This document shows, piece by piece, positions 8,228 to 17,853 of a stretch of DNA of 37,016 bases. Both the position numbers and the translations under genes were made by a program. Positions within the stretch are counted from its first letter, which is position 1. Each line of letters starts with the position of its first letter. A model generated the notes under the pieces. It searched no databases, was not told the origin of the DNA, and saw only the letters and a list, made by a program, of their open reading frames with translations. The stretch covers positions 1 to 37,016 of the forward strand of contig JARBAW010000012.1 in NCBI GenBank assembly GCA_029237505.1, written 5' to 3'. Origin of the DNA: Nitrososphaerales archaeon (GTDB taxonomy: Archaea; Thermoproteota; Nitrososphaeria; Nitrososphaerales; Nitrososphaeraceae).

Positions 8228-9955
8228 ATGGATCAAATGGAACAAACCACAAGCAGATTGGAACTTACAAACCATTTGGTTACTCTTTTCAAAAATACCC
8301 CATCCGATCTCATTGACAAGATAATTTATCTTATTCAAGGAAAAATTAGACCTGATTACGAAGGAATTGAAATGGGAATTGCCGAAAAAACGATAATACG
8401 AATAATATCACAAATATCTAATATTTCAATTGACAAAGTCTCTCACAAATATCGCGATATAGGCGATCTGGGAAGTGTGGCTGAATCACTTCTGGAGAAT
8501 AAGGTTCAAACCACCCTCTTTAATGAAAAGGTTACTATAGAGAGGATTTATTTGATCTTCGATAAGGTGTCCAAAACTACCGGAAAGGGATCACAAGAAA
8601 TAAAATTAAGGCTATTAACCAGTCTTTTCAATGATTCATCTCCTCTAGAGTGCAAATATATTATTAGATTTGCGTTGGGTACGCTTAGACTCGGAATTGC
8701 AGATATTACGATAATGGACGCCTTGGCTTTGGCGTATACTTCCGATAAAAAGAATAGAAAATTTTTAGAAAGCGCTTACAATGTTTCTAGCGATTTAGGA
8801 AGAGTTTCAAGAGTATTGGCGTTGGACGGATTGAAGGCTGTTTCAGAAATCAAAATTGAGTTGTTTATACCCATAAGACCAATGCTTGCCGAAAGAGTCC
8901 AGACAAGCAAAGAAGCGCTTGAGAAAGTATCAGGCAAGGGTTCAGTAGAATTCAAACTAGATGGTGAAAGAGTACAAATTCATAGGAAAGGAAAGAACGT
9001 AGAGATATTTTCAAGAAGTCTAGAAAACATAACGCATTATTATCCGGACGTGGCTGAAGTCTCCAGATCTATCAAACTAACAAATTTTATTATTGAGGCG
9101 GAAGTCGTTGCTATAAACAAGTATACAGAAGAATTCCTTCCATTTCAAGAACTAATGCACAGACGAAGGAAATATGATATAGCTCAAAATGTTGAGAATT
9201 ATCCTGTTTCTGTAAATGTTTTTGATATCCTTTGGGCATCAGGAAGAGATAAAACAAACCTACCATATTTGAAACGAAGAGAGTTATTGAAAGACATTAT
9301 TACTAATGTAGAAGATCGTAAATTGACTCTGATAAGTCAGAAGATCGTAACTAGTGTGGAGGAGCTGGAAAAGTTCATGGCGAAATCAATTGAGTTTGGA
9401 TGCGAAGGTCTGGTCGTTAAGCAAACCAATAGTCCTTATCGAGCAGGTGCTAGAGGATTTGCGTGGATAAAAATAAAAAGAGAATATAGAAGCGAATTAG
9501 TGGATAGTTTAGACCTAGTAATAGTTGGTGGGGCTCATGGAAGGGGCAGACGAGTAGGTAAATACGGAGCCCTGTTACTTGCAATTTTTGACAAGAATGA
9601 GAATGTTTTCAAAAGCGTATGTAAAGTGGGAAGTGGATTTACTGACGAAGTGCTTGAAGAACTTTTTGATGAATTAGGAAAATACAAGATTCCAAATAAA
9701 CACGCCCGAGTTTACTCCAAATTAGAAATGGATACTTGGTTTACGCCAACAATAGTGATTGAAATTATTGCATCTGAGATCACCCTGAGTCCGGAATATG
9801 ATGCAGGCATGAATTCCATCAGGAAAGGTTTTGGTTTGTCATTGCGATTTCCAAAATTTACCAAGAAAATACGCCGTGATAAGAATCCTCAAGACATTAC
9901 AGATGAAACCGAGCTTATTCAAATGTATAGAAAGCAGAGAAATATAAAATTGTAG
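8228..9955 (+). CDS. lig: ATP-dependent DNA ligase
   Basis: FKLDGERVQIHRKG (adenylation motif KLDGxR), FDILW, EGLVVKQTNSPYRAGARGFAWIKIKREY; extended N-terminal DNA-binding domain typical of archaeal ligases. Confidence 0.95.
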   Translation: MDQMEQTTSRLELTNHLVTLFKNTPSDLIDKIIYLIQGKIRPDYEGIEMGIAEKTIIRIISQISNISIDKVSHKYRDIGDLGSVAESLLENKVQTTLFNEKVTIERIYLIFDKVSKTTGKGSQEIKLRLLTSLFNDSSPLECKYIIRFALGTLRLGIADITIMDALALAYTSDKKNRKFLESAYNVSSDLGRVSRVLALDGLKAVSEIKIELFIPIRPMLAERVQTSKEALEKVSGKGSVEFKLDGERVQIHRKGKNVEIFSRSLENITHYYPDVAEVSRSIKLTNFIIEAEVVAINKYTEEFLPFQELMHRRRKYDIAQNVENYPVSVNVFDILWASGRDKTNLPYLKRRELLKDIITNVEDRKLTLISQKIVTSVEELEKFMAKSIEFGCEGLVVKQTNSPYRAGARGFAWIKIKREYRSELVDSLDLVIVGGAHGRGRRVGKYGALLLAIFDKNENVFKSVCKVGSGFTDEVLEELFDELGKYKIPNKHARVYSKLEMDTWFTPTIVIEIIASEITLSPEYDAGMNSIRKGFGLSLRFPKFTKKIRRDKNPQDITDETELIQMYRKQRNIKL

Positions 9956-9990
9956 TCCTCAGAAGCTCCATTTAGCTGTTTTAATATACA

Positions 9991-11058
9991 CTAGTTTGCC
10001 GGCTTTGCAGTTACTACAAGTTTGAAATTATTCAAAATATCCTTACATCTATTTCTGATAGTTACCTCAGTAACACCTGCAAAATTGGAGACGTCTATTT
10101 GAAGAAGATTTACTCCAAGAAGTACTGATGCAAGATAAATGTATGCGGCAGCTAATCCATTGGGTGCCTTACCGTCTGAAAAGAAATTATTATTTGTTTT
10201 CTGGGCAATTTCAAGAGCCAGTCTTTCAATTTTTGTATCTATTTTTGCAATGTTTGCAAGTTTGGAAATATAATTATCAATTGCAAATATTGAAGGCGCT
10301 GTGGGACCATGAGGAAACGAATCTGCATTGTCAGTTGATCTATTGCCAGCATATCGAACTTGTGGTTCACATTTGTCAACAACTAAAGGTGTATCTGTCT
10401 TATTGTTAGACTCATCTATTTTGTTCATTTCCATTACCATCGATCTATAATATCTAGAGGCTAATTTCACACTTGACTTATCAAATTCAGATATACCAGC
10501 AGCTTGGACTATTTCTTCTATCGATCTAACAACACCACATCTTTTGCAGGCCAAATAAATAGTGGCTGATGCAATACATGTAATAGACTTTCCTTTGGCC
10601 TTACTATTATTCTCAAAATTACGATAAATCATTGAGGCAGTCTCTGTGATAGTTTTTCTGAGACAGAGAACAGAACATACTTCATTAATTTTTGAAAGAA
10701 CATTTGATAATCTTCTTTCTTTTGAAGAATTAACCCTTAATCTGCTATGCCATTTGCGTGACCTGTTCATGAGTTCCACATTTTGATAATCTATGGCTCG
10801 CCCACTATAATCTCTTGAGCTGTTTCCTATTTCAGTTCTCAATCCAAAATCATGGAGTGATAAACTTGTCGAGCCGCTTGCTCGTGTATTCTTGTTCCTT
10901 TCTTCAAAATCAGTTGAATTGGATTCAGGTCCGTAGTAATCGACTTGTTCCATAACCACACACCCACACTTATGACACACATATTCACCCTTACCATAGT
11001 CAAGGATTATTTTTGATTGGCATTCTGGACATTGTGAGCAATATTCTATTGACGTCAT
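9991..11058 (-). CDS. tfb: Transcription initiation factor B (TFB/TFIIB)
   Basis: N-terminal zinc ribbon CPECQSK...YVCHKCGCVV and two cyclin-like repeats (ATIYLACKRCGVVRSIEEIVQAAG; AAAYIYLASVLLGVNLLQIDVSNFAGVTEVTIRNRCKDI). Confidence 0.93.
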   Translation of the reverse strand: MTSIEYCSQCPECQSKIILDYGKGEYVCHKCGCVVMEQVDYYGPESNSTDFEERNKNTRASGSTSLSLHDFGLRTEIGNSSRDYSGRAIDYQNVELMNRSRKWHSRLRVNSSKERRLSNVLSKINEVCSVLCLRKTITETASMIYRNFENNSKAKGKSITCIASATIYLACKRCGVVRSIEEIVQAAGISEFDKSSVKLASRYYRSMVMEMNKIDESNNKTDTPLVVDKCEPQVRYAGNRSTDNADSFPHGPTAPSIFAIDNYISKLANIAKIDTKIERLALEIAQKTNNNFFSDGKAPNGLAAAYIYLASVLLGVNLLQIDVSNFAGVTEVTIRNRCKDILNNFKLVVTAKPAN

Positions 11059-11348
11059 GTCATTTTTCTCCTTCTAGTTTTGTTTCGTCTTATTGACGAC
11101 TTGTAATGATGATTAAGACTGGGTGACCTGTACACTTTCCCTCCAACAGTATACTTGGAATTTGATGTTAGCATCACAGACGCGTACGGCGATTTAACTG
11201 AACCTATTAATTCTATAATCTTACCAATCTTTGAACCCTTATTATCTATTAGTGCCTGACCTATCAAGTTGTGATTAACATTCTCGTCAACTTTAACAAT
11301 AAGCCTCCCACTCTTGGCCATGTGGATGATTTCACCTATCATTTCCAT
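11055..11348 (-). CDS. gar1: H/ACA RNP component Gar1
   Basis: GQALIDNKGSKIGKIIELIGSVKSPYASVM is a Gar1 signature. 4-nt overlap with tfb. Confidence 0.85.
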   Translation of the reverse strand: MEMIGEIIHMAKSGRLIVKVDENVNHNLIGQALIDNKGSKIGKIIELIGSVKSPYASVMLTSNSKYTVGGKVYRSPSLNHHYKSSIRRNKTRRRKMT

Positions 11349-11490
11349 TATGTATTAACACGTTATCACACACTCATTATCATTTTAATCTGTCAATAAA
11401 AGTTAGTTTCAAGATAAATAAAATCTATCATTAATCAGGTCAGAAATGCAGTTCAGAAATGCATTGTGGTGAAGTGATTGCAGGTCACTG

Positions 11491-11817
11491 CTAGCGTTTT
11501 TGCTGTCTTGCCTCAAACATCTCTTTTGCAATTTGATTAACAACGGATGTCTTTTTCTCTTTTTTTGAAATCATAATATATCCTGATTTTACAAAGGCCC
11601 TTCTCGGATATCTTGCCTGGTTATTAGTATCTTCTTCAGAGAAATCTAATTCTAAAGTTTCTGATGCACCAATTAGCTCCTGCATTGTGGGATCATATAT
11701 TGAAATATTTTTACTCACTTTTCGACCTTTCTTTCTTGACAAATTCTTATTAAAATAGTCTAACCATACTATTTGATGATCATAATCCTTCATTATCAAT
11801 ACTATGTTTTTTCGCAT
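11491..11817 (-). CDS. srp19: Signal recognition particle 19 kDa protein
   Basis: VWLDYFNKNLSRKKGRKVSKNISIYDPTMQEL...ARYPRRAFVKSGYIMI is the SRP19 pattern. Lies upstream of gar1-tfb as in other archaea. Confidence 0.88.
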   Translation of the reverse strand: MRKNIVLIMKDYDHQIVWLDYFNKNLSRKKGRKVSKNISIYDPTMQELIGASETLELDFSEEDTNNQARYPRRAFVKSGYIMISKKEKKTSVVNQIAKEMFEARQQKR

Positions 11818-11917
11818 AATTAATTATTTTGAATCTGTAATGAGATAATCTTGCAGTATTGGTCAAAAAATTATCCTTTATTTCCATACTGTAAAGGCTA
11901 GACAACAAATTTCAATT

Positions 11918-11928
11918 ATTTTATATAG
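11918..11928 (+). promoter_or_regulatory. TATA-box-like element upstream of tRNA-Tyr
   Basis: attttatatag centred about 29 nt upstream of the tRNA 5' end (11952). Confidence 0.5.
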
Positions 11929-11951
11929 CCAGAATTCATTACCAAAAATGT

Positions 11952-12113
11952 CCCGCGGTAGCTCAGCCTGGTAGAGCTTTCGGCTGTAGTAGTCGGCAGA
12001 AATTGCTAACCTCGTGAAACAGCCTATCAGGCTAACATTTGCAGCGACCGAAGAGTCGCAGGCTCAAACAGATATGATTTCATGGTCTTCTGGAGTAAAT
12101 CCTGCCCGCGGGA
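11952..12113 (+). tRNA. tRNA-Tyr (anticodon GUA) interrupted by two introns (11990-12046 and 12068-12098)
   Basis: Removing the two introns gives a 74-nt cloverleaf: CCCGCGG TA GCTC AGCCTGGTA GAGC T TTCGG CTGTAGA CCGAA GAGTC GCAGG CTCAAAT CCTGC CCGCGGG A. All four stems are perfectly paired, with C1:G72 as expected for archaeal tRNA-Tyr. Both junctions can form BHB-type structures. Confidence 0.92.
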
Positions 12114-12222
12114 TACACTTCATACCCTAAACCAATGCTTTCAACTCCAAGATCTATCGAATATTCTAAAGCCACGAACAGTCTTTCTGTTATTGTTAAA
12201 TTACCCAATCTGTGAAATACTT

Positions 12223-12954
12223 GTGTTGACCATCTCAGGACATATTGAACCTCACATCAAGGAATCAAATCATATTAGAGATTTTGTGTTTGGGTTTGGT
12301 GATGGTATAAATACTTCATTGGGAATAGTGGCAGGGGTTGGAGGGGCTAACAGTTCTCCTGATTTTATAATATTGGCTGCACTTGTAGGGATGTTTACGG
12401 GCGCAAAAGCAATGGCGGTTCAAAATTATTTGGCCGTAAAATCACAAAGGGAAATTCTTGAATCTGAGATAAAGAGAGAAGAATTTGAGATAGAAACATA
12501 CCCAGAAGAAGAACAGTTAGAAATCGAAGAAATTTATCGCGCCAAAGAATTCGATGAAGATTTGGTAAAGCGCGTCACAGAAAAGATCACCGCAAATAAG
12601 AAAGTGTGGCTTCAAACAATGTTAACCGAAGAATTGGGATTGAATCTGGATATTATAGGTAACCCTGTCAAGGGAGCCCTTATTATGTTTGCGTCGTTTA
12701 TTATCGGTGGGATATTGCCAATATTGCCATACTTACTCGCTAAGACCGGTTTTGTACCTCTTCAATTTTCATTATGGATAGCTATCGCGGTTAGTATCAC
12801 TTCTTCATTCATAATTGGTGCCAAGAAAGCGAAATTAGCAAAGAAAAATTGGGTAAAAGGAGGAATTGAAATGTCAGGTTTAGGAACTGGAATAGCACTA
12901 TTAGGTTATGGAATTGGCGCAGAATTGGATAATGCGAATCTGTTAAACTTTTGA
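12223..12954 (+). CDS. VIT1/CCC1-family transporter (predicted Fe/Mn transporter)
   Basis: HIRDFVFGFGDGINTSLGIVAGVGGANSS...GAKAMAVQNYLAVKSQREI plus C-terminal TM segments typical of VIT1/CCC1. The ORF-track start at 12082 lies inside the tRNA; GTG 12223 or TTG 12226 is more plausible. Confidence 0.85.
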   Translation: MLTISGHIEPHIKESNHIRDFVFGFGDGINTSLGIVAGVGGANSSPDFIILAALVGMFTGAKAMAVQNYLAVKSQREILESEIKREEFEIETYPEEEQLEIEEIYRAKEFDEDLVKRVTEKITANKKVWLQTMLTEELGLNLDIIGNPVKGALIMFASFIIGGILPILPYLLAKTGFVPLQFSLWIAIAVSITSSFIIGAKKAKLAKKNWVKGGIEMSGLGTGIALLGYGIGAELDNANLLNF

Positions 12955-12967
12955 AATACTGATCATA

Positions 12968-13672
12968 TTGTTTTCAAATAAATTCAAAGTTTGCGTCTCT
13001 CTTGCAACGGATTCGGCTTACAAGCTTCCTGCATTAATTACAAGTGCCTTTCAAAAAGATGCAGATTTTGTTGAAATTAGATTTGATCATGCCATTTACA
13101 GAGAGATAGACTATGCTCTAAACATTGCCAGCAAGATAAGAAATAAAGCAATCTTTACCTTAAGATCGAAAGAAGAAGGCGGATTCTTTAAAGGTAGTAA
13201 TAGAGAGCGTATTTCATTGTTGGAGAAACTGGCGATGATCAGGCCAATGTTACTTGATATAGAGATCTCTACTCTAAAAAAAGAAAAAGGCATCAGGCAG
13301 TTTCTATCTGAAAATAAGATCCCAATACTTGTATCATGGCACGATTTTAGAAAAACAACGAGTCCTTCTACTCTTCAAAAAAAATTTGAAGATATGAGAA
13401 ATTACAGCCAATATGTCAAGATGGTTACCACAGCAAGATCTATTGAAGATAATTTCAAATTACTTTCACTTTATGACAGCAATGATAATACAAGATTGAT
13501 TGCGTTTGCCATGGGAGAGCATGGAATATTGTCAAGAATATTATGCAATTTACAGGGAAATTCACCTTTTACATATGCTTCATTGGATAGACCCCTGGCA
13601 CCCGGCCAAATTGATATTGTTTTAATGAAAAAAATATACAGTAGAATTATTGATAGTCTGAAAAGCAAATGA
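12968..13672 (+). CDS. aroD: 3-dehydroquinate dehydratase, type I
   Basis: VCVSLA...ADFVEIRFDH...AIFTLRSKEEGGFFKGSNRERISLL...ILVSWHDFRKT...VKMVTTA...IAFAMGEHGILSRI. Confidence 0.93.
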   Translation: MFSNKFKVCVSLATDSAYKLPALITSAFQKDADFVEIRFDHAIYREIDYALNIASKIRNKAIFTLRSKEEGGFFKGSNRERISLLEKLAMIRPMLLDIEISTLKKEKGIRQFLSENKIPILVSWHDFRKTTSPSTLQKKFEDMRNYSQYVKMVTTARSIEDNFKLLSLYDSNDNTRLIAFAMGEHGILSRILCNLQGNSPFTYASLDRPLAPGQIDIVLMKKIYSRIIDSLKSK

Positions 13673-14514
13673 GTACTGAGTTTAAAACATATTGCATTAT
13701 CGGAGATCCTATCGATCACTCATTATCACCGGCAATTCATAACGCTGCATTCACTACACTAGGGTTAAATTGCAGCTATATTGCATTCAGGGTTCAAGAA
13801 AATCAGTTGAAAAATTCAATGGATTCGTTACGGGCTATAAATATTGGTGGGTTCAATGTAACCATGCCACACAAAGTTACCGTCCTAAATTATGTAGATA
13901 GGTCTGACAAGATCGTTGAAATGGTCGGAGCTACAAATACGATAAATAATGAGGGTGGACAGTTTTGTGCGTACAATACGGATGTTGTCGGTTTCATTGA
14001 ACCGTTGCGTCAAAGAAAGATCGATCTTAATGGCTATGAAGTTCTTATTTTAGGGGCTGGAGGAGCTGCCAGAGCAGTGGCAGTCGCACTCTCTCAAGAA
14101 AAAGGAGTTTCCAGGATCAATATTTTCAATAGGGATATTGATCGATCCACAAACCTAGCAAATATCATTAACAAGTTAGGAATAGAAACTAACATCATTT
14201 CTCAGAATGACATTCAGAAAATTGCATTTAGGTCTAATCTCATCATAAATACCACCCCGCTCGGCATGAAAAACGAACAAAGTTTGATAAAAACTTCCAG
14301 TATAAGTAATGAATCAATTGTATATGATATTGTGTACAAACCGATAGAAACTAGATTGCTAGAAAATGCTAAAACTGCAGGTGCTCAGGTAATCTATGGT
14401 TATGAAATGTTACTAGAACAAGCGATTGCTTCATTTAAGATATGGTTCAGAATTGATCCACCGATTGAATCTATGAAGAAGGTTTTGTTTGGAATGTTTG
14501 GTGAACCTATATGA
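13669..14514 (+). CDS. aroE: Shikimate dehydrogenase
   Basis: IGDPIDHSLSPAIHNAAF, FNVTMPHKVTVLNYVD, GATNTINNEGG, VLILGAGGAARAVAVAL. ATGA overlap with aroD. Confidence 0.96.
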   Translation: MSTEFKTYCIIGDPIDHSLSPAIHNAAFTTLGLNCSYIAFRVQENQLKNSMDSLRAINIGGFNVTMPHKVTVLNYVDRSDKIVEMVGATNTINNEGGQFCAYNTDVVGFIEPLRQRKIDLNGYEVLILGAGGAARAVAVALSQEKGVSRINIFNRDIDRSTNLANIINKLGIETNIISQNDIQKIAFRSNLIINTTPLGMKNEQSLIKTSSISNESIVYDIVYKPIETRLLENAKTAGAQVIYGYEMLLEQAIASFKIWFRIDPPIESMKKVLFGMFGEPI

Positions 14515-15365
14515 CCATAAAGGTAACATCGGTAGTTCATGGCGCAATATCCATAGTGAACGCAGTTGCCACAGGATTTGGTTCTGCATTGGGTATTTCC
14601 CTTGAGGTCAAAGTCGAAATTGTGTCAAAAAAGGGTTTAGGATTAGTATTTCAAAAGGGTCGAGGTAGTCCCATGATAAGGAAAATTATTCATGACATGC
14701 TGCCGCCAAAGTATCTTAACAACAACCAATTATTGATTAATATAAACTCCGAAATACCATCTGGTATGGGATTGAAAAGTTCGAGTGCAGTATCAAATGC
14801 AGTGGCCCTAGCGTGTAATTCATTAGTAAACCAAAACATCAATGATGAGGTTGTATTAAATAGCGCTATAGATGCTTCGCTATATGCAAAGACAACAATA
14901 ACCGGTGCTTTTGATGATTCGGCTGCGTGTTATTATGGAGGATTTGTTACCACTGAGAATTATAAGAGAAAATTAATGAAAAGAGAACCCTCACCTGCGG
15001 ACATTAGTGCTGTAATATTTCTGCCAAATAATCGAAAGAGGGGCGATACTTCTAGGCTTAAATTACTTTCTGATATTTATCTTGAGGCATTTCAGTTGGC
15101 CCATTCTGGACAGTATTGGAAAGCAATGACATTAAACGGAATATTGACTTCATCCTTACTTTCAAACAGTTACACCGTTACTAGAATATGTCTAGAAAAT
15201 GGAGCGCTTGCGGCCAGCATATCTGGTAACGGTCCAGCAATCGCCGCCGTAGCACGTGAAAGCGAAATACAAAAAATAAAGTCGGTGTTGTCTAACTTGG
15301 ATGGAAGAGTGATTGTTTCGAAAACAAGTAATCAAAAGGCATTTACCATGAGAGAAATTGAGTAA
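14511..15365 (+). CDS. aroK: Archaeal-type shikimate kinase (GHMP superfamily)
   Basis: SEIPSGMGLKSSSAVSNAVALA GHMP motif; TGAFDDSAACYYGGFV; operon position between aroE and aroA. Confidence 0.92.
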   Translation: MTIKVTSVVHGAISIVNAVATGFGSALGISLEVKVEIVSKKGLGLVFQKGRGSPMIRKIIHDMLPPKYLNNNQLLININSEIPSGMGLKSSSAVSNAVALACNSLVNQNINDEVVLNSAIDASLYAKTTITGAFDDSAACYYGGFVTTENYKRKLMKREPSPADISAVIFLPNNRKRGDTSRLKLLSDIYLEAFQLAHSGQYWKAMTLNGILTSSLLSNSYTVTRICLENGALAASISGNGPAIAAVARESEIQKIKSVLSNLDGRVIVSKTSNQKAFTMREIE

Positions 15366-16647
15366 AATAATTGTAACAAGATCAATATTAAATGGTAACG
15401 TAATATGTCCCCCTAGCAAAAGCTATACACATCGAGCCATTTTCATTTCTTCTTTGGTGAATGGAAGATCAAAAATAATTAATCCCCTTATCTCACGCGA
15501 TACGGTTGCCACAATTGATGCGTGCAAAGCTTTTGGTGTAGAAATAAAGAGAGCTGGCAAGAGTTTAGTTGTTTCTGGAAATGCTTCTTTGAAGGTACCT
15601 GACAATGTTATCAATGTAGAGAACTCTGGAACTACGATGCGCTTTGTCACTGCCATCTCTGCGCTACTGAAAAATGGGTATGTAATAATTACAGGAGATG
15701 ATAGCATTAGAAAAAGACCAATGGGTCCATTATTGTCGGCTTTGAAACAACTTGGGGTCAATAGCTTCTCTACTACAGGGAACGATAAAGCCCCAATTAT
15801 TGTGCAAGGAGGAGACATCAGGAGAAATCATATTACTATTGATGGTTCAATTTCAAGCCAATTCATTTCGGGCATTCTAATCGCTGGGGTGTGCGCAGAA
15901 TCGGGAATATCATTAAGAGTTATTGGAAAACAAGTGTCCAGATCATATATTGAATCGACGCTCAATGTTATGGCCAAATTTGGAGCCAAAGTAAAAAATT
16001 CTAAAAACTATAGAAACTACAGTATAGCTTATACAAAATACACTCCAACTTCCTTTACAATACCAGGCGATTTTTCTACTGCGGCATTGTTGCTATCTGC
16101 AGGTACACTAGCGGGCGGTGAAGTTAGTGTTACTAATTTAGATTTTTCGTTACCGCAGGGTGATTCCAAGATTCTTGAGATTTTAAAGAAAATGGGTGCA
16201 GTAATTAGTATAAACAAGAATAAGGGAACCGTGAAAACCGTTGGATCTGGAAGTCTGGATGGCGGCGAATTTGATCTGTCTGATACTCCAGATTTACTAC
16301 CGGTTGTAGCTATCTTATCATTAAAATCAAGAAATCCTGTTAGGATATACGGAGTTTCTCATACGCGTTACAAAGAAACAGACAGATTAAGAATAATTGC
16401 ATCTGAGTTTAGAAAATTCGGAGTTAAGACAAAAATGCATCCCGACGAAATTACCATTGTTTCGCCAAAAAAACTAAAGAGTGCTCACATTGATTCGCAC
16501 AACGATCATAGACTTTTTATGAGCTTTGTAATAGCGTCTATGATGACAGAAAAATCTATTGTGGATGGTTTGGAATCAGTTGATGTTTCTTACCCATCGT
16601 TTGTTCAAGACATGAAAAAGATTGGCGCAAAATTGAGGCAGTCTTAA
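15358..16647 (+). CDS. aroA: 3-phosphoshikimate 1-carboxyvinyltransferase (EPSP synthase)
   Basis: PPSKSYTHRAIFISSL, VENSGTTMRFVTAISAL, DGSISSQFISGILIA, HNDHRLFMSFVIAS. TTG start. Confidence 0.96.
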   Translation: MSKIIVTRSILNGNVICPPSKSYTHRAIFISSLVNGRSKIINPLISRDTVATIDACKAFGVEIKRAGKSLVVSGNASLKVPDNVINVENSGTTMRFVTAISALLKNGYVIITGDDSIRKRPMGPLLSALKQLGVNSFSTTGNDKAPIIVQGGDIRRNHITIDGSISSQFISGILIAGVCAESGISLRVIGKQVSRSYIESTLNVMAKFGAKVKNSKNYRNYSIAYTKYTPTSFTIPGDFSTAALLLSAGTLAGGEVSVTNLDFSLPQGDSKILEILKKMGAVISINKNKGTVKTVGSGSLDGGEFDLSDTPDLLPVVAILSLKSRNPVRIYGVSHTRYKETDRLRIIASEFRKFGVKTKMHPDEITIVSPKKLKSAHIDSHNDHRLFMSFVIASMMTEKSIVDGLESVDVSYPSFVQDMKKIGAKLRQS

Positions 16648-16740
16648 TTAAATGATCTCTAATTCCCAAAGTTGTGGTAATATTATAAATTAAGATAAAG
16701 GCAATATATATGACGTACAAGGGGTATCAATATCCATAAA

Positions 16741-17853
16741 ATGACTGGCAATATCTTGGGCGAGAAACTAGCGCTTACTAGTTTCGGTGAAAGCCATGGA
16801 AGATGCATTGGAATGGTATTGGATGGTTGTCCTGCTGGACTTCCACTATCTGAATCAGACCTACAGATTGAATTGGACAAGAGAAAACCAGGACAATCAA
16901 TAATTACTACGCAGAGAAAGGAAGAAGATAGAGCAGAAATACTTTCAGGAGTTTTTAATGGCTACACTACTTCAGCTCCAATATGTGCAGTAATATGGAA
17001 TAAGGATTCGGATTCTAGACCCTACGATGTGATAAAGAACAGTCCAAGGCCAGGTCATGCAGATTATCCATCTTTCATAAAGTACGGAGGCTTTGCTGAT
17101 TACAGAGGAAGTGGGAGATTTTCTGGCAGGTTAACAGCAACGATGGTTATGGGAGGTGCAATAGCACAAAAGCTTTTGAAATATGCGTTAGGAATAGAAA
17201 CAATTGCGTATACTACTCAGATAGGCACAATTAGTTATACATCTTCTTCCTTTCAAGATTCAAAACAAAACAGATATGCAAATGAGGTCCGTTGTCCTGA
17301 TTCCCAAATTGCGCAAAAAATGAAAGCCGCAATACTAGACGCAAAGAAAGACGGTGATTCACTTGGAGGTATCGTCGAATCTCTATCGGTAGGTCTACCA
17401 GTAGGATTGGGAGAACCGATATTCTCTTCACTAGAATCTGACCTGAGTAAGGCATTATTTAGTATACCGTCCGTAAAAGCGATAGAGTTTGGATCGGGCT
17501 TTTCAGGAACAAAACTGAGAGGTTCGGAAAATAACGACGAATATGTAATCTCTGATGGTAATAAGGTAACAACCGAGACAAACAATTCTGGGGGTATTTT
17601 AGGTGGTCTGTCTAACGGAATGCCATTAGTAATAAGAGTCGGCTTCAAACCTGCATCTTCTATTGCAAAGAAGCAAAAAACCATAGACTTGGCTTCTAAT
17701 ACCGAATGCGAAATTGTAGTTCCTGGAAGACATGATCCATGCGTTGTACCTCGAGCTATACCTGTAGTGGAATCATTGATTTCATTAGTTTTGGCAGACC
17801 ATGCAATCAGGTGGAACCTAATACCACCTGTTTTAAGTGAAGAGAAAAAATGA
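16741..17853 (+). CDS. aroC: Chorismate synthase
   Basis: MTGNILGEKLALTSFGESHGRCIGMVLDGCPAGL, RPGHADYPSFIKYGGFADYRGSGRFSGRLTATMVMGGAIA, GRHDPCVVPRAIPVVES. Confidence 0.97.
   Translation: MTGNILGEKLALTSFGESHGRCIGMVLDGCPAGLPLSESDLQIELDKRKPGQSIITTQRKEEDRAEILSGVFNGYTTSAPICAVIWNKDSDSRPYDVIKNSPRPGHADYPSFIKYGGFADYRGSGRFSGRLTATMVMGGAIAQKLLKYALGIETIAYTTQIGTISYTSSSFQDSKQNRYANEVRCPDSQIAQKMKAAILDAKKDGDSLGGIVESLSVGLPVGLGEPIFSSLESDLSKALFSIPSVKAIEFGSGFSGTKLRGSENNDEYVISDGNKVTTETNNSGGILGGLSNGMPLVIRVGFKPASSIAKKQKTIDLASNTECEIVVPGRHDPCVVPRAIPVVESLISLVLADHAIRWNLIPPVLSEEKK

Noticed and set aside
15423-15818. 131-aa minus-strand ORF within aroA
   Set aside because: Antisense frame to a clear EPSP synthase; no independent evidence.
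17253-17684. 143-aa minus-strand ORF within aroC
   Set aside because: Antisense frame to conserved chorismate synthase sequence.
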